The translations under genes and the position numbers were made by a program. From the NCBI GenBank assembly GCA_015296085.1, contig DVDT01000063.1, positions 124,001-188,000 on the forward strand: a DNA stretch of 64,000 nt, written 5' to 3'. Below, in pieces: positions 25,970-36,295 of the stretch. The notes under the pieces were generated by a model. It had not been told where the DNA came from. It did not search any database and was given only the letters and a program-made list of their open reading frames with translations. This stretch comes from Trichormus sp. M33_DOE_039 (GTDB lineage: Bacteria > Cyanobacteriota > Cyanobacteriia > Cyanobacteriales > Nostocaceae). Numbering within the stretch: position 1 is the first letter of the stretch; each line of letters begins with the position of its first letter.

Positions 25970-26150
25970 CAAGAACGAATATAGGTTTATCCTCTATAAT
26001 TGTCTATCCATCTACAACAAATGCTTTTCAGGTTCGTGATATATATTGATGCCAACATCTTCAAATGGCAATGGTTGTAAAATATCTCAAACAGTTGCTC
26101 AATTTTAAATCTTTGGTTGCATGGAAGCGTCAAAGCTAAGAATAAACATC

Positions 26151-26276
26151 TGTGAGTCTTGTACTGTCTTCAGCAGATGTCGGAAAATTTATTCTTCCCA
26201 TAGACAGACGTACATTAAACAGTAGCCCTTATGCTCTAGAGACAATAAACTAGAGGGTCAATACTCACAGCTTTTT
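26151..26276 (+). ncRNA. Putative structured small RNA with terminator
   Basis: A closing stem TGTGAGT (26151-26157) / ACTCACA (26263-26269) encloses two inner hairpins: GTAC-TGTCT (26161-26169) with AGACA-gac-GTAC (26202-26213), and CTCTAG/CTAGAG (26234-26239, 26250-26255). TTTTT follows at 26272-26276. This three-way-junction layout ending in a T tract is what one expects of a small RNA on the plus strand. No Rfam family is recognised by eye. The DNA from 26277 to the calA start (27048) holds no convincing gene. Confidence 0.35.
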
Positions 26277-27048
26277 ATCTGGGCTGAATCCAGAAAACCA
26301 AAGGATATAACTTACTCATCAAAACTGCTCATCTAAATTTAGATTAATTTTTATAAAACCCATAGACCAATACTCACTCTTGTTCATGAACCCGACAGAA
26401 AATCCTGGCTGCTTTTTGTGTCTAGGAGCTAGGGCATTTAGATAAAACTTTACTTGTAAATTAAATTAAAAAATAAACTATTATTTTGCTATTATTAGTC
26501 CATGCTAGTATTTAATATAAAATTACGAAGTCACAAAATTCAGAATCAACAGCTGTAGAAGTACAGCTAACACAGCTGAGTTTCTTCGTAGTCTAGAGAC
26601 AAAAATTTCATGTCTCGACAGGTAGGACAAAAGGGTGTATGTCCGTAAAACCATATTCAAATCCCATGCTGTCTATAGTTTAAGAGTAAGTGTAGGTAAA
26701 ACCTTACGAATCAAGAACTATGAAGGAAGCATTGTCAGAGGAAAACCTGCAATTTCTTTGGTTTATAACTTATTTGTAACAGTTAGACCAAACGAGAAAA
26801 TGATTGCCTTCCCGATGATGAATAATGGTTTAAAATGCCGTAAAATCACCGAAAATAATACCTGTGTAACTCGTGGACTCTTATCTGTTGTGGTCATCCA
26901 TAATAGAGGTACTTGAGGATAATATCAGCAGGAATTCACCCTTAAACTTGAAGTCCCCAGTAGCTTTGTATAGATGCTAAAAATTCAAATACTGGCATAG
27001 GACGACATAATTTATCAGTTTGGAGAGAGTAAGGAAAATTTGAGCATA

Positions 27049-27483
27049 ATGAGTGAAACCGCAACCGCGCCTTTAACTGGAAAAGCACTGCTAGCGAAAG
27101 TCAAAGAACTTTCTAATTTACCAAGAAGAGAAAGAGCCAAGCAGTGTGGTTATTACACTGTCACTAAGAATAACCAAGTCCGCGTCAACCTCACTGATTT
27201 TTATGATGCTTTGCTATCGGCTAGAGGCATTCCTCTGAGTCCAGAAGCACCAAAAGATGGCCGTGGTCGTGAACCGACATATCGTGTTAGTGTTCATCAA
27301 AACGGACAAATTGTCATCGGTGCTACGTACACCAAAGCAATGGGTTTAAAACCTGGTGATGAATTTGAAATCCGACTAGGATACAAGCATATTCACCTGA
27401 TTCAATTGGGTGAAAGTGACAAGAAGCTTACTTCTGATGTAGACGTTGAAGATGCTGACGAAGATTTGGAAGACGAAGAATAA
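27049..27483 (+). CDS. calA: Cyanobacterial AbrB-like transcription regulator (CalA type)
   Basis: A 144-residue DNA-binding protein of the cyanobacterial AbrB group; the sequence closely fits CalA of Anabaena. The N-terminal half contains 'LTGKALLAKVKELSNLPRRE' and 'QCGYYTVTKNNQVRVNLTDF'. The AbrB swapped-hairpin domain is C-terminal, around 'YRVSVHQNGQIVIGATYTKA' and 'MGLKPGDEFEIRLGYKHIHL', the reverse of Bacillus AbrB. The tail is very acidic (DVEDADEDLEDEE). Start ATG at 27049 is chosen over TTG at 27040 because AAGGAAAA lies at 27031-27038. CalA-type proteins act on many genes including hydrogenase and carbon/nitrogen genes. A long gene-free 5' region may be regulatory. Confidence 0.93.
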   Translation: MSETATAPLTGKALLAKVKELSNLPRRERAKQCGYYTVTKNNQVRVNLTDFYDALLSARGIPLSPEAPKDGRGREPTYRVSVHQNGQIVIGATYTKAMGLKPGDEFEIRLGYKHIHLIQLGESDKKLTSDVDVEDADEDLEDEE

Positions 27484-27672
27484 ATTTTCTGGTATTTGGG
27501 GTAAGTTTCTAGGAATACTTAGTGACTTATACCTAAATCCAGTGAATAGTCGTATTCCTAATTAAATAAATTTATCTAATGCAAAAATTACGATTAGACC
27601 CCTTGCAGATGTCACCAGTTTTGGTAGAGTCTTGGTTAATCAACAAGACGTTCACTCTGCAAGTAGTCTATC

Positions 27673-28548
27673 GTGTTTTTTTTGTTTAGTCCGACAAATT
27701 TACTTACGCCATCCATACAGAATTTACTGACATCGCTGAAAGATTTACCAGTAATAATTCTTGTGATGGCGTTTTTTATTGCCTGGGTAGGGTGTTGGCT
27801 ACCCATCGCGCTTATATTACTCAGATTGCTGCATTGGCAACCAATAAAACCGTTACAACCAGAGCAGAAAATACCATTAATTGTCTCACTCTATCTATTA
27901 GCACCTTTGATAGTTTGGGGCGTTATTTGGTTAACTAATAGTTCTTTCTCAGACTATGGATTTACTGCTAATTTTCCTATGTTGGTTTCTTTAGTACTAG
28001 GTTTTGGGCTAGGAATATTAAGTATAGGTATTTCATATTCCTGCCAAGTTGCTTTAGGTTGGTGCAACTTTAAAGAAATAAATATCAAGCAAATAGCATC
28101 TATCTTGCCATCTATTCTATTGATAGCGTTATTAGTTGGGGGGATAGAAGAATTAGTATTTCGGGGATTTTTATTAACGGAATTAGAGCGGGATTACCCT
28201 GTATGGGTAGCGGCAGTGACTTCTAGCCTCATTTTTGCGCTCTTACACTTAGTTTGGGAACAACAGGAAACTCTCCCCCAATTACCAGGACTGTGGTTAT
28301 TGGGAATGATGTTGGTGTTGGCGAGGATATGCGATCGCGGTCATAATTTAGGCATAGCCTGGGGATTACATTCCGCTTTAGTGTGGGCGATCGCTACTAT
28401 AGATACAGCCCAACTAGTCACTTACACAGGTAAAGTCTCTGAGTGGTGGACAGGGAAGAACAATAAACCCCTAGCCGGGGTAGCAGGAATTGCTTGTGTT
28501 TTGGCAACTAGTTTAATACTTTGGTTATTTTCTGTATTAAGGGTGTAA
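27673..28548 (+). CDS. CPBP-family intramembrane metalloprotease
   Basis: A 291-residue integral membrane protein with about eight hydrophobic segments and the ABI/CPBP (Rce1-like) motifs: 'EELVFRGFLL' near 160-169 (motif 1, Glu-Glu and Arg), 'LIFALLHLVWE' near 186-196 (motif 2 His), and a weaker third site near 'NLGIAWGLHSALVW' around 228-241 (His). Relatives cleave prenylated or bacteriocin-like peptides, or act as membrane scaffolds. Start is GTG. It follows calA by 190 nt in the same direction and precedes convergent recR. The substrate cannot be predicted. Confidence 0.87.
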   Translation: MFFLFSPTNLLTPSIQNLLTSLKDLPVIILVMAFFIAWVGCWLPIALILLRLLHWQPIKPLQPEQKIPLIVSLYLLAPLIVWGVIWLTNSSFSDYGFTANFPMLVSLVLGFGLGILSIGISYSCQVALGWCNFKEINIKQIASILPSILLIALLVGGIEELVFRGFLLTELERDYPVWVAAVTSSLIFALLHLVWEQQETLPQLPGLWLLGMMLVLARICDRGHNLGIAWGLHSALVWAIATIDTAQLVTYTGKVSEWWTGKNNKPLAGVAGIACVLATSLILWLFSVLRV

Positions 28549-28578
28549 AGTCTTTCTAGATTTCAACTGATCACCAAC

Positions 28579-29175
28579 CTAATCTAGCTCACGTCGTCCT
28601 TCCAAAGCTCTCGCTAAAGTCACTTCATCAGCGTATTCTAAATCGCCACCAACGGGTAAACCGAAAGCAATCCGTGTGACTTTCGTAAAAGGTTTGAGTA
28701 ACTGTCCTAAATATAATGTTGTGGTTTCCCCCTCAACACTAGGACTAATGGCCATAATCACTTCTTGAGGTTTCTGCTGACTTACCCGCCTTACCAAAGC
28801 TTGGACATTCAACTGTTCTGGGCCAATACCATCTATGGGAGAAATCACCCCACCTAAAACATGATATTTGCCTTTATATTCGCGGGTTTTTTCCAGCGCA
28901 ATCACATCGCGTGAATCAGCTACTACACAGATGGTCTGATTGTCTCGGTTAGTATTACGACAAATTTCACAAACAGGTTCAGCGGACAGATGAAAGCAGA
29001 CAGAACATAAACCCACCTGTTTTTTAGCGTCAATCAAAGCTTGAGCTAAAGCCTCTACTTCAGCTTCAGGACGCTTTAAGATGTGCAAAGCCAGTCTTTG
29101 AGCAGATTTAGGGCCGACTCCGGGAAGGCGTTGCAACTGTTCAATTAATCGTGCTAAAGGACGTGCGTAAACCGT
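28579..29175 (-). CDS. recR: Recombination protein RecR, start codon uncertain
   Basis: RecR binds DNA with RecF/RecO in gap repair. The body shows the helix-hairpin-helix '[20 protein letters not shown]', the zinc finger '[20 protein letters not shown]' and the Toprim domain '[20 protein letters not shown]' through '[20 protein letters not shown]'. The first standard start in frame is TTG at 29136, which would cut off the conserved N-terminal stretch. The frame is open upstream and encodes '[12 protein letters not shown]', as normal RecR has. The best ribosome site, GGAGG at 29187-29183, lies 7 nt before an ACG codon at 29175. Coordinates given assume initiation there (198 codons); 29136 (185 codons) is the conservative choice. 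Confidence 0.9.
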   Translation of the reverse strand, partial: TVYARPLARLIEQLQRLPGVGPKSAQRLALHILKRPEAEVEALAQALIDAKKQVGLCSVCFHLSAEPVCEICRNTNRDNQTICVVADSRDVIALEKTREYKGKYHVLGGVISPIDGIGPEQLNVQALVRRVSQQKPQEVIMAISPSVEGETTTLYLGQLLKPFTKVTRIAFGLPVGGDLEYADEVTLARALEGRRELD

Positions 29176-29376
29176 GGCTTTACCTCCAGAATGTTTTTAC
29201 TTTAACTATGATGACATTCTTACAGATTTTTGAATGGTAATTTAATTTTCAGTCTTCTAAGCTGGATACTTGTTCTCTCAAATTGTATTACTTAGTGTAT
29301 TATAAATGTAGCAAAATCGCTCTAAAAGACAGATGCTCTAGATAGAGGGATATTTCATTTGTTAAATACCCTTCTC

Positions 29377-30198
29377 ATGCACCTTCATTACATATCTCCT
29401 CAACCAATCCATCAGTTTAGCGTTGCCTCAGTTTCACCTCGTGGTCAAGGATTTGAATGGGTAAATATTCCTCTGCTTTCGGCATTATCAGATGATTTAC
29501 CTGATTCTCTTGATGCCATCCTTTTTGCAGGAGATATTCAAGCTATAGATAACCCTTTTGTACTCCTTGAACAACGGAGGCTAGCTGGAGAAGTCATTGC
29601 TGAACAACTTGTGACATTAGCTAAATCTCGACTTCTCCCTCCTGTTCACAAGACAGGGGTTCTCCTAACTGGTGATTTGTATACTGACCCTAACCTACAA
29701 AAGCGTGGGCAGACTGGTAATGTAGTATCTGTTTGGAATAGTTTTGCAGATAACTTTCGCTGGGTTGTTGGTGTAGCAGGTAATCACGATTTGTTTAATG
29801 GGCAAGCTATTTCTTCATGGAAACCTAAACTCATACATGGTACTGCCATTAATAAAGATGGACTCTGTATTGCAGGCATTAGCGGTATTGTAGGTAATAA
29901 CGGTAAACCTTGGCGTGTGCCTTTAAAACAACATACTCGATGGCTTAAGGAGTTATTATCCCAAACTCCAGATATACTCATGTTCCATGAAGGCCCAGCT
30001 TCACCAGATGGAACTCAACCAGGCAATATCAATATTCTCAAAGAGCTAAATAAATTACGCTACGCTTCTCTGGTGGTTAGCGGTCATGTACATTGGCGTT
30101 ATCCCTTGTCAGGTGAAGCTACATCGTTACAAGTTTTGAATGTTGACTCACGAATTGTTTTAGTAACAAGAGAACCAATAGAACCGTTAAGGCTTTAG
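29377..30198 (+). CDS. Calcineurin-like metallophosphoesterase
   Basis: About 273 residues from ATG 29377 (a TTG six codons earlier is possible). It has the key features of the calcineurin-like fold in a diverged order: 'GDLYTDPNLQKRG' near 97-109, 'VAGNHDLFNG' near 132-141, 'LMFHEGPASPDGTQPGN' near 197-213, and the C-terminal 'SGHVHWRYPLSGE' near 236-248 supplying metal His residues. It would be a soluble phosphodiesterase or phosphatase. It lies alone between recR and psbA, convergent with psbA across a shared terminator. The substrate is unknown; the family is supported by the metal motifs only. Confidence 0.75.
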   Translation: MHLHYISPQPIHQFSVASVSPRGQGFEWVNIPLLSALSDDLPDSLDAILFAGDIQAIDNPFVLLEQRRLAGEVIAEQLVTLAKSRLLPPVHKTGVLLTGDLYTDPNLQKRGQTGNVVSVWNSFADNFRWVVGVAGNHDLFNGQAISSWKPKLIHGTAINKDGLCIAGISGIVGNNGKPWRVPLKQHTRWLKELLSQTPDILMFHEGPASPDGTQPGNINILKELNKLRYASLVVSGHVHWRYPLSGEATSLQVLNVDSRIVLVTREPIEPLRL

Positions 30199-30242
30199 AT
30201 ATATCAGGTTATTTTATTGTTGAAAATTCTTGCCAAAACAAA

Positions 30243-30268
30243 AACACCCCCCATTTCTGGAGGGCGTT
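30243..30268. terminator. Bidirectional terminator between phosphoesterase and psbA
   Basis: Stem AACACCCCCC (30243-30252) with GGAGGGCGTT (30259-30268), ten pairs including G-T wobbles, loop ATTTCT. Read on the minus strand it is followed by TTTTGTTTT, ending psbA; read on the plus strand by TTTCATTT, ending the phosphoesterase gene. Confidence 0.8.
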
Positions 30269-30294
30269 TTTCATTTAGCTAAAAGCTTTTAGAA

Positions 30295-31398
<1,104 letters not shown>

Positions 31399-31416
31399 TT
31401 ATCAATTTAACTAGGC

Positions 31417-31432
31417 GCGTAAAACTTTACGC
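31417..31432. promoter_or_regulatory. Inverted repeat in the psbA upstream region
   Basis: GCGTAAA (31417-31423) and TTTACGC (31426-31432) are perfect inverted repeats with an AC centre, 40-55 nt before the psbA ATG. This could be a protein-binding dyad or a 5'-UTR hairpin controlling psbA expression. The repeat is seen; its role is inferred. Confidence 0.45.
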
Positions 31433-31662
31433 CCGTTGGAATTAAAGTCTACATGAATTTACGTTATTTTGTTGATTAAGTTTCCTATATTATTGCTAAC
31501 GAATAATAAGTTCATTCTGATTGCTTTACACTGATCAAATTCTTGATTTTCCTAACAATTACCTAAGTTTTTAACTTTGCTAACAACTAACAAGAATGAT
31601 GTACTTTTGTTAAGTAAAACAGTTTATACTGATTCCGCCAAATTCTGCAACAGTTCCAAAGT

Positions 31663-31691
31663 CAGAAAGCCTGAATAAATCAGGCTTTCTG
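31663..31691. terminator. Hairpin downstream of the MBOAT gene
   Basis: A perfect 12-bp stem CAGAAAGCCTGA (31663-31674) / TCAGGCTTTCTG (31680-31691) with loop ATAAA, about 45 nt after the stop of the minus-strand MBOAT gene. There is no T tract, so it is either a weak terminator or an RNA-stabilising hairpin. The remaining psbA-MBOAT gap contains the psbA promoter region. Confidence 0.5.
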
Positions 31692-31736
31692 GGCAAAATT
31701 ATGTCTATAGTAGCGTTTATAAATATGCCTTGAAAT

Positions 31737-33236
31737 TTAGAAATCGAAGTAGATATAAGGAAGACTACCTTCTGGAGCAAACAACCACACAGCATAAAAA
31801 CATAGTGGTACAAACACCAGCTTGAGAGGCCAACTAATATCGAGTTTGAGCTTACCTTTGAAAGCATAAGTAAGACTCATGAAAACCCCTAATATCGCCA
31901 TCATCCAGGCAAGATGATAGGGACTGGTGTTGAGAGCTTCGATATAAACTTTTTGATAAAATTGGGCATCGGCGGGATGACCCCATAAATGCTGAAATAC
32001 CCAAACAGAGTCTTGCAGATTAGGTAGACGAAACCAAATCCAAGATGTGAAAACCATCAGTTGGGTTATTAGCCAAGCTATGACTACACCTAAAGGATTT
32101 TGCCAGAATTGCTCTAATTTTTCATAGCGATCGCTCATTGCATCTATGAGTCGATGCACTACTAAAGCTAAACCGTGATAAATACCCCAAACTATAAAAC
32201 CCCAAACAGAACCATGCCAAATGCCAGCGATGAGCATGACAATAAACAAATTCCAACAGGTGCGAGCTAAACCTTGACGAGAACCACCTAAAGGAAAGTA
32301 GATATAATTACGCAACCAGTCGCCTAATGTCATATGCCAACGTCGCCAGAATTCCGCAATACTGGTGCTGAAATAGGGAAAGTCGAAATTTTCTGGAAGT
32401 ACCAAACCAAACAGTAAAGCACTACCACGGGCAATATCTACATAGCCACTGAAATCCAAATACAACTGTAAGCTATATGCTAATGTAGCCAGCCATAAAT
32501 CATTACTACCAGCCCTTTGCAGATTACCAAAACATAAATCTACAAAAATTCCCAGATGGTCTGCTAATATACCTTTTTTCACAGCCCCTCTAGCAATTAA
32601 CCATAGGGCTTCTGCTACTTTATTTGTACTAGGGAATTCTAAAGAATTAAATTGATTCGCTAAGTTGTGGTAGCGAGTAATAGGGCCAGAGATTAGCTTG
32701 GCAAAAAACAATTTATAGGTAGCAAATCTGAGAAATTGATTACTAGCAGGCGCACCGCGATAGACATCCACTAAATAGGCGATACACTCAAAAGTGAAAA
32801 ATGATATTCCCAAAGGTGTGATGATTTTAAAAGGGTTATCTGGTGTACCTAATGGTGTATCAAAGAAGAATTTTAATAGACCATTGATATATTTAAACCC
32901 TAACAAAAGTAAAACATTAATACTAATTCCTAACCATAACAGTTTTAGCCGTCGGCGATTCCAATCCATATTGGCAAATTGCCACTCTTCATTGGAAATT
33001 TGCCAATCTAAATTATGTTGTCCTGGTGAGGTATTTTTGCCAATTTCACGACCAAGTTGAAAGTTAATGAAAGTAAGTGCTAGCAGAAGCGGTATATACT
33101 GAACATTTAAAGATGCGTAGAAGAAAAGGCTGGCAATTACTAAAGTGAATAGACGCAGTTTAGGAATTTCTACAGACCAATAAATCACCAATGTACTGAG
33201 CAAGAACATTCCATAAAGAATAGAAATAAAGTTCAT
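31737..33236 (-). CDS. MBOAT-family O-acyltransferase (AlgI-like)
   Basis: A 499-residue polytopic membrane protein of the MBOAT family similar to AlgI/PatA, which move acetyl groups across the membrane to sugars of exopolysaccharide or peptidoglycan. About eleven hydrophobic segments are present. Signature regions: 'LDFSGYVDIARGSALLFGL' near 255-274, 'NFDFPYFSTSIAEFWRRWHM' near 279-298, 'LGGSRQGLARTCWNLFIVML' near 312-332, and the active-site His in 'IAGIWHGSVWGFIVWGIYHG' near 333-352. It starts 38 nt after the stop of the 993-residue DUF1574 gene and is co-transcribed with it; the pair resembles AlgI with AlgJ/AlgX. Confidence 0.9.
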   Translation of the reverse strand: MNFISILYGMFLLSTLVIYWSVEIPKLRLFTLVIASLFFYASLNVQYIPLLLALTFINFQLGREIGKNTSPGQHNLDWQISNEEWQFANMDWNRRRLKLLWLGISINVLLLLGFKYINGLLKFFFDTPLGTPDNPFKIITPLGISFFTFECIAYLVDVYRGAPASNQFLRFATYKLFFAKLISGPITRYHNLANQFNSLEFPSTNKVAEALWLIARGAVKKGILADHLGIFVDLCFGNLQRAGSNDLWLATLAYSLQLYLDFSGYVDIARGSALLFGLVLPENFDFPYFSTSIAEFWRRWHMTLGDWLRNYIYFPLGGSRQGLARTCWNLFIVMLIAGIWHGSVWGFIVWGIYHGLALVVHRLIDAMSDRYEKLEQFWQNPLGVVIAWLITQLMVFTSWIWFRLPNLQDSVWVFQHLWGHPADAQFYQKVYIEALNTSPYHLAWMMAILGVFMSLTYAFKGKLKLDISWPLKLVFVPLCFYAVWLFAPEGSLPYIYFDF

Positions 33237-33274
33237 ATTTTAGTCATTAATAATTAGTTGTTATCCCCTAAATT

Positions 33275-36256
33275 CTACTTAACAGGCCAGGGAATCATCG
33301 GATCATGTGCCAGTTTTAGCGAAACTTCATAAGCACCAAAACGATTGAGGTGGCTGGGGTCAGAAAAGTTTTCATTGGCTTGTGGCCAAAGTTGGCTCAA
33401 ATCTCTATAAATAAAGTTGGGATTAGTAGCTAACCGCAACATATACCCTTGAAATTCTTGTTCGTTTTCGCGCCGGAATTGATCTAGATATTCATTGGTG
33501 AGAGGTAGATTAATAAAGACTAAAGGTATATTTTGAGATTGGGTAAATTGCAAAACATCTTGAAAGGCGGCATCTTGTTCTCCTCCTAGTTGAAAATTCT
33601 TATAGTCGTTATCATAATTACCCCCTACTTTGGGATGTTTTTGATAATATCGAGCGGGATGAAAACGTACAGATAATGGTAAAAACCCGTCAAAATCAAC
33701 TGCTTGTAACAAAGTACTTTCATCTTCGGCACTGCCTGTAGTCAGATCGGTGGGCGATGAAGGCTTTTGATATTCACGAAATATTGGTAGAGAATCTAAT
33801 TGTTTGTAGAATAAAGCTTGAATTTGATCACGGTGTTGGTAGCTAGTGGAAACACTGGCTAGAGCTTGATTTAACCATTGATTAATAACTTGATAGTTAT
33901 TAATCTCTTTTTGTGGTGTTGTTTTAGCCCCTGGGGATGAATTTTTCTGAGTTGTTGCGGATTCATCGCTATTACCAGATGTTTTTGCTTGTTTTAATAC
34001 ATATTCATGACCTGGAGAAGTAGCGATCGCTTTAAATGTTAAGTCATCACGGCCGCTATTAAAGGCGCGAGAACCGTCCGCCCAGAGAATTAATTTTGGT
34101 AGTTCAGAAGGCTGTAAAACTTGGCGGATCACAAAATCAACAACTTGGGCAGTTGCACCATTAATACCAAAGTTAAATACGTCCACATTGGGATAACCTT
34201 GACGCGCTAAGGCTTTGGACAACGCCACTGGATCAACCCCCCTTAATGCACGGGAAGAACCAATAATTAACACATCAGCAGGTTTGCCGTTTTTGGCAAT
34301 GCGTTGTCTATATAAGGCTAATTGCTCATCTAATTGCCTCACATTAAAACTAGGCATGGAAGACCGCGCCGCCAATAAAATCGCCGTAGCGTTGGCTTTA
34401 TCTTTTAAAGGTGCGGCTGTGTTATTTTCCTCTTCTTGAGTAAAACCAGAAGAATTGAAAGCTGTATTCGGCTGCTGAGAATTACTAGCGAAAAAAGCTG
34501 TTCTTTGGTTGGGATTATCTCTAGTATTTACGGATGATTTTGGCTCAGGTGCTGATGCAACATTGTTAACCTGGGGTGAACTTGGTATAGTGCGAGTCAC
34601 AATGTAACCCAATATCCAATCAGTTTGCAGAGTGAGCAATAAACCTAAAGTCCCCCAAACTAAGGCGACTTTCAAACCTTGAGCATCAGGGATAGGGTTA
34701 ATTGACTGATCACTGTCTGTAAATAACTGCGTATTCACTAGCCATTTTTTAAATGTGTTAGTTGCTGCTGTTCCCCAATCTCGTGCTACTTCACTGACGA
34801 AACTTTGTACTTCTTCTGTAGTTAAGTCAGGACGTAAAATTGGCTCACTATCATCTTGGGAAATTAAGTCACCCACATATTCAGCAGTAGCAGCAAATTC
34901 TGGAGTGGCTTCTGGAACTAACCTTTGACGCTGGGCTAGATCTACACCATGATGCCAAAAAGGTTCTTTATTCCCAGAACGTCTACCATAAACGCGCACT
35001 CCTGCAATCCCAGGAACTTTGAGTTGGCGAATTAATTGAGTAACTCTCGATGCTATTTGTTTGCGGCTGGGACAAATAGGTGCATCACACATGATGTGAA
35101 ATAAATCATCTTTCCGCAACAGCAACACCCGCAATCCGCCAGTTTTTAACTTGCGATCTAAATTAGGATTCAGTAGGCGTTCGAGTAAGAAAATAATCGC
35201 TGGTTCATCACCTTCAGCCGCCAATTCTAAAGCTGGGATAGCCAAGTCTGGATATTCTTTGGCTGGTAGAGTCAGCCAATCAATCCATTCTGGTTGCTGA
35301 TCATCATTGGTTTTTTGGCCGTAAACCATAGCCGCAAGAATACCTTGAGGCGCGATCGCATCTAATTGCTGTGCGATCTTTTCTAGACAAACGGCTTTCT
35401 CTGGGGCTGAGGCGTTAGCCGTGGGTAAACAAAAGATGTGTAAGGTGGATTCTTGTAGAGAAACTTGGACAGTAGCATCAAATTCTGATAATACCGCCAT
35501 TAACAGCCGCGCGATCGCTTGCACATCACCCCAGCGCGCCCATTCCTTCAGCATCATCTCTGGCGGTGTTAAGTCAATTCGCAACCGCCATTCATGCTTA
35601 GTTTCACCACTAATTTGGGAGACAATCACCGCATCTTTGTAGCCAGACAGCTTCAACTGGCGCAATTTCTGGGCTACTGGTTCGGCCAGCAAGGAAGGAT
35701 CAGGACTATAACTCGACTGACAAAATATCCATAAGCGTTCTGATGCCGCTTGATTACCGTCGCTAGTTTCATGTTGCTTAACTTTTACCTGCACCGCCAC
35801 ACCCATTGCACTCAGTGTTTCACTGAGATAACGGGCTATAGCGTCGGGATCTCCCCGCCTGGCCAAACTTTCATTAGAAAGAATCAACGCACCGCCAGGG
35901 GCTTTAGCTGCATCTTCCAACAGGGCTTTTTCTACCTGTTCTAGATGGCGTTCGAGTTGATTCAAGTAAACTTTGTGACACCATTGGGGGCGATATTCCC
36001 CTTTCTTCCGTCCGTAGACAAATACTTGGTATATTGAGGGTTGTTCGTGACTGGTTAAGACATCTAAATCCGTTTGCTGGAGTGCGTGAAGCAAATCAGA
36101 TAGAGTCCGCCAGCGTTGAGGACACTCCGAACCTTCACACAGAATATGAAGGTCATTTCCCCGTAGCCGGACTTTCACCCCTAAAGTGTTAATCCCTGTT
36201 GCTTGGCTGACCCATTGCAATAAGGATTGCTGACTATCTGATAATAATGTTTTCAT
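33275..36256 (-). CDS. Large DUF1574-type protein with SGNH-like C-terminal domain
   Basis: A 993-residue protein. The N-terminal ~450 residues contain about four copies of a ~100-residue unit, each with a 'LHILCEGSECPQRW' / 'LHIFCLPT' / 'LFHIMCDAPICPSR' strand and a 'VYGRKKGEYRPQWCHKVYL' / 'VYGRRSGNKEPFWHHGVDLA' strand. A single membrane segment lies near 528-548 ('GLKVALVWGTLGLLLTLQTD'). The C-terminal ~330 residues look like the DUF1574/AlgX-like fold: 'DVLIIGSSRALRGVDPVALS' near 668-687 (GSS block), 'VFNFGINGATAQVVDFVIRQ', and 'DPSHLNRFGAYEVSLKLA' near 963-980 with the Asp-x-x-His pair. It likely attaches acetyl groups delivered by the adjacent MBOAT protein, outside the membrane. Confidence 0.8.
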   Translation of the reverse strand: MKTLLSDSQQSLLQWVSQATGINTLGVKVRLRGNDLHILCEGSECPQRWRTLSDLLHALQQTDLDVLTSHEQPSIYQVFVYGRKKGEYRPQWCHKVYLNQLERHLEQVEKALLEDAAKAPGGALILSNESLARRGDPDAIARYLSETLSAMGVAVQVKVKQHETSDGNQAASERLWIFCQSSYSPDPSLLAEPVAQKLRQLKLSGYKDAVIVSQISGETKHEWRLRIDLTPPEMMLKEWARWGDVQAIARLLMAVLSEFDATVQVSLQESTLHIFCLPTANASAPEKAVCLEKIAQQLDAIAPQGILAAMVYGQKTNDDQQPEWIDWLTLPAKEYPDLAIPALELAAEGDEPAIIFLLERLLNPNLDRKLKTGGLRVLLLRKDDLFHIMCDAPICPSRKQIASRVTQLIRQLKVPGIAGVRVYGRRSGNKEPFWHHGVDLAQRQRLVPEATPEFAATAEYVGDLISQDDSEPILRPDLTTEEVQSFVSEVARDWGTAATNTFKKWLVNTQLFTDSDQSINPIPDAQGLKVALVWGTLGLLLTLQTDWILGYIVTRTIPSSPQVNNVASAPEPKSSVNTRDNPNQRTAFFASNSQQPNTAFNSSGFTQEEENNTAAPLKDKANATAILLAARSSMPSFNVRQLDEQLALYRQRIAKNGKPADVLIIGSSRALRGVDPVALSKALARQGYPNVDVFNFGINGATAQVVDFVIRQVLQPSELPKLILWADGSRAFNSGRDDLTFKAIATSPGHEYVLKQAKTSGNSDESATTQKNSSPGAKTTPQKEINNYQVINQWLNQALASVSTSYQHRDQIQALFYKQLDSLPIFREYQKPSSPTDLTTGSAEDESTLLQAVDFDGFLPLSVRFHPARYYQKHPKVGGNYDNDYKNFQLGGEQDAAFQDVLQFTQSQNIPLVFINLPLTNEYLDQFRRENEQEFQGYMLRLATNPNFIYRDLSQLWPQANENFSDPSHLNRFGAYEVSLKLAHDPMIPWPVK

Positions 36257-36295
36257 GGGCAGTTAACTCTAAAGGAACACAGAGAGTAGGGAATG

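Noticed and set aside
26635-26916. A 93-codon plus-strand frame with a GTG start in the sdhB-calA gap
   Set aside because: The composition is not convincingly protein-like, no ribosome site precedes it and no family is recognised; it is likely chance. I leave it out but it should be re-examined if transcripts are found there.
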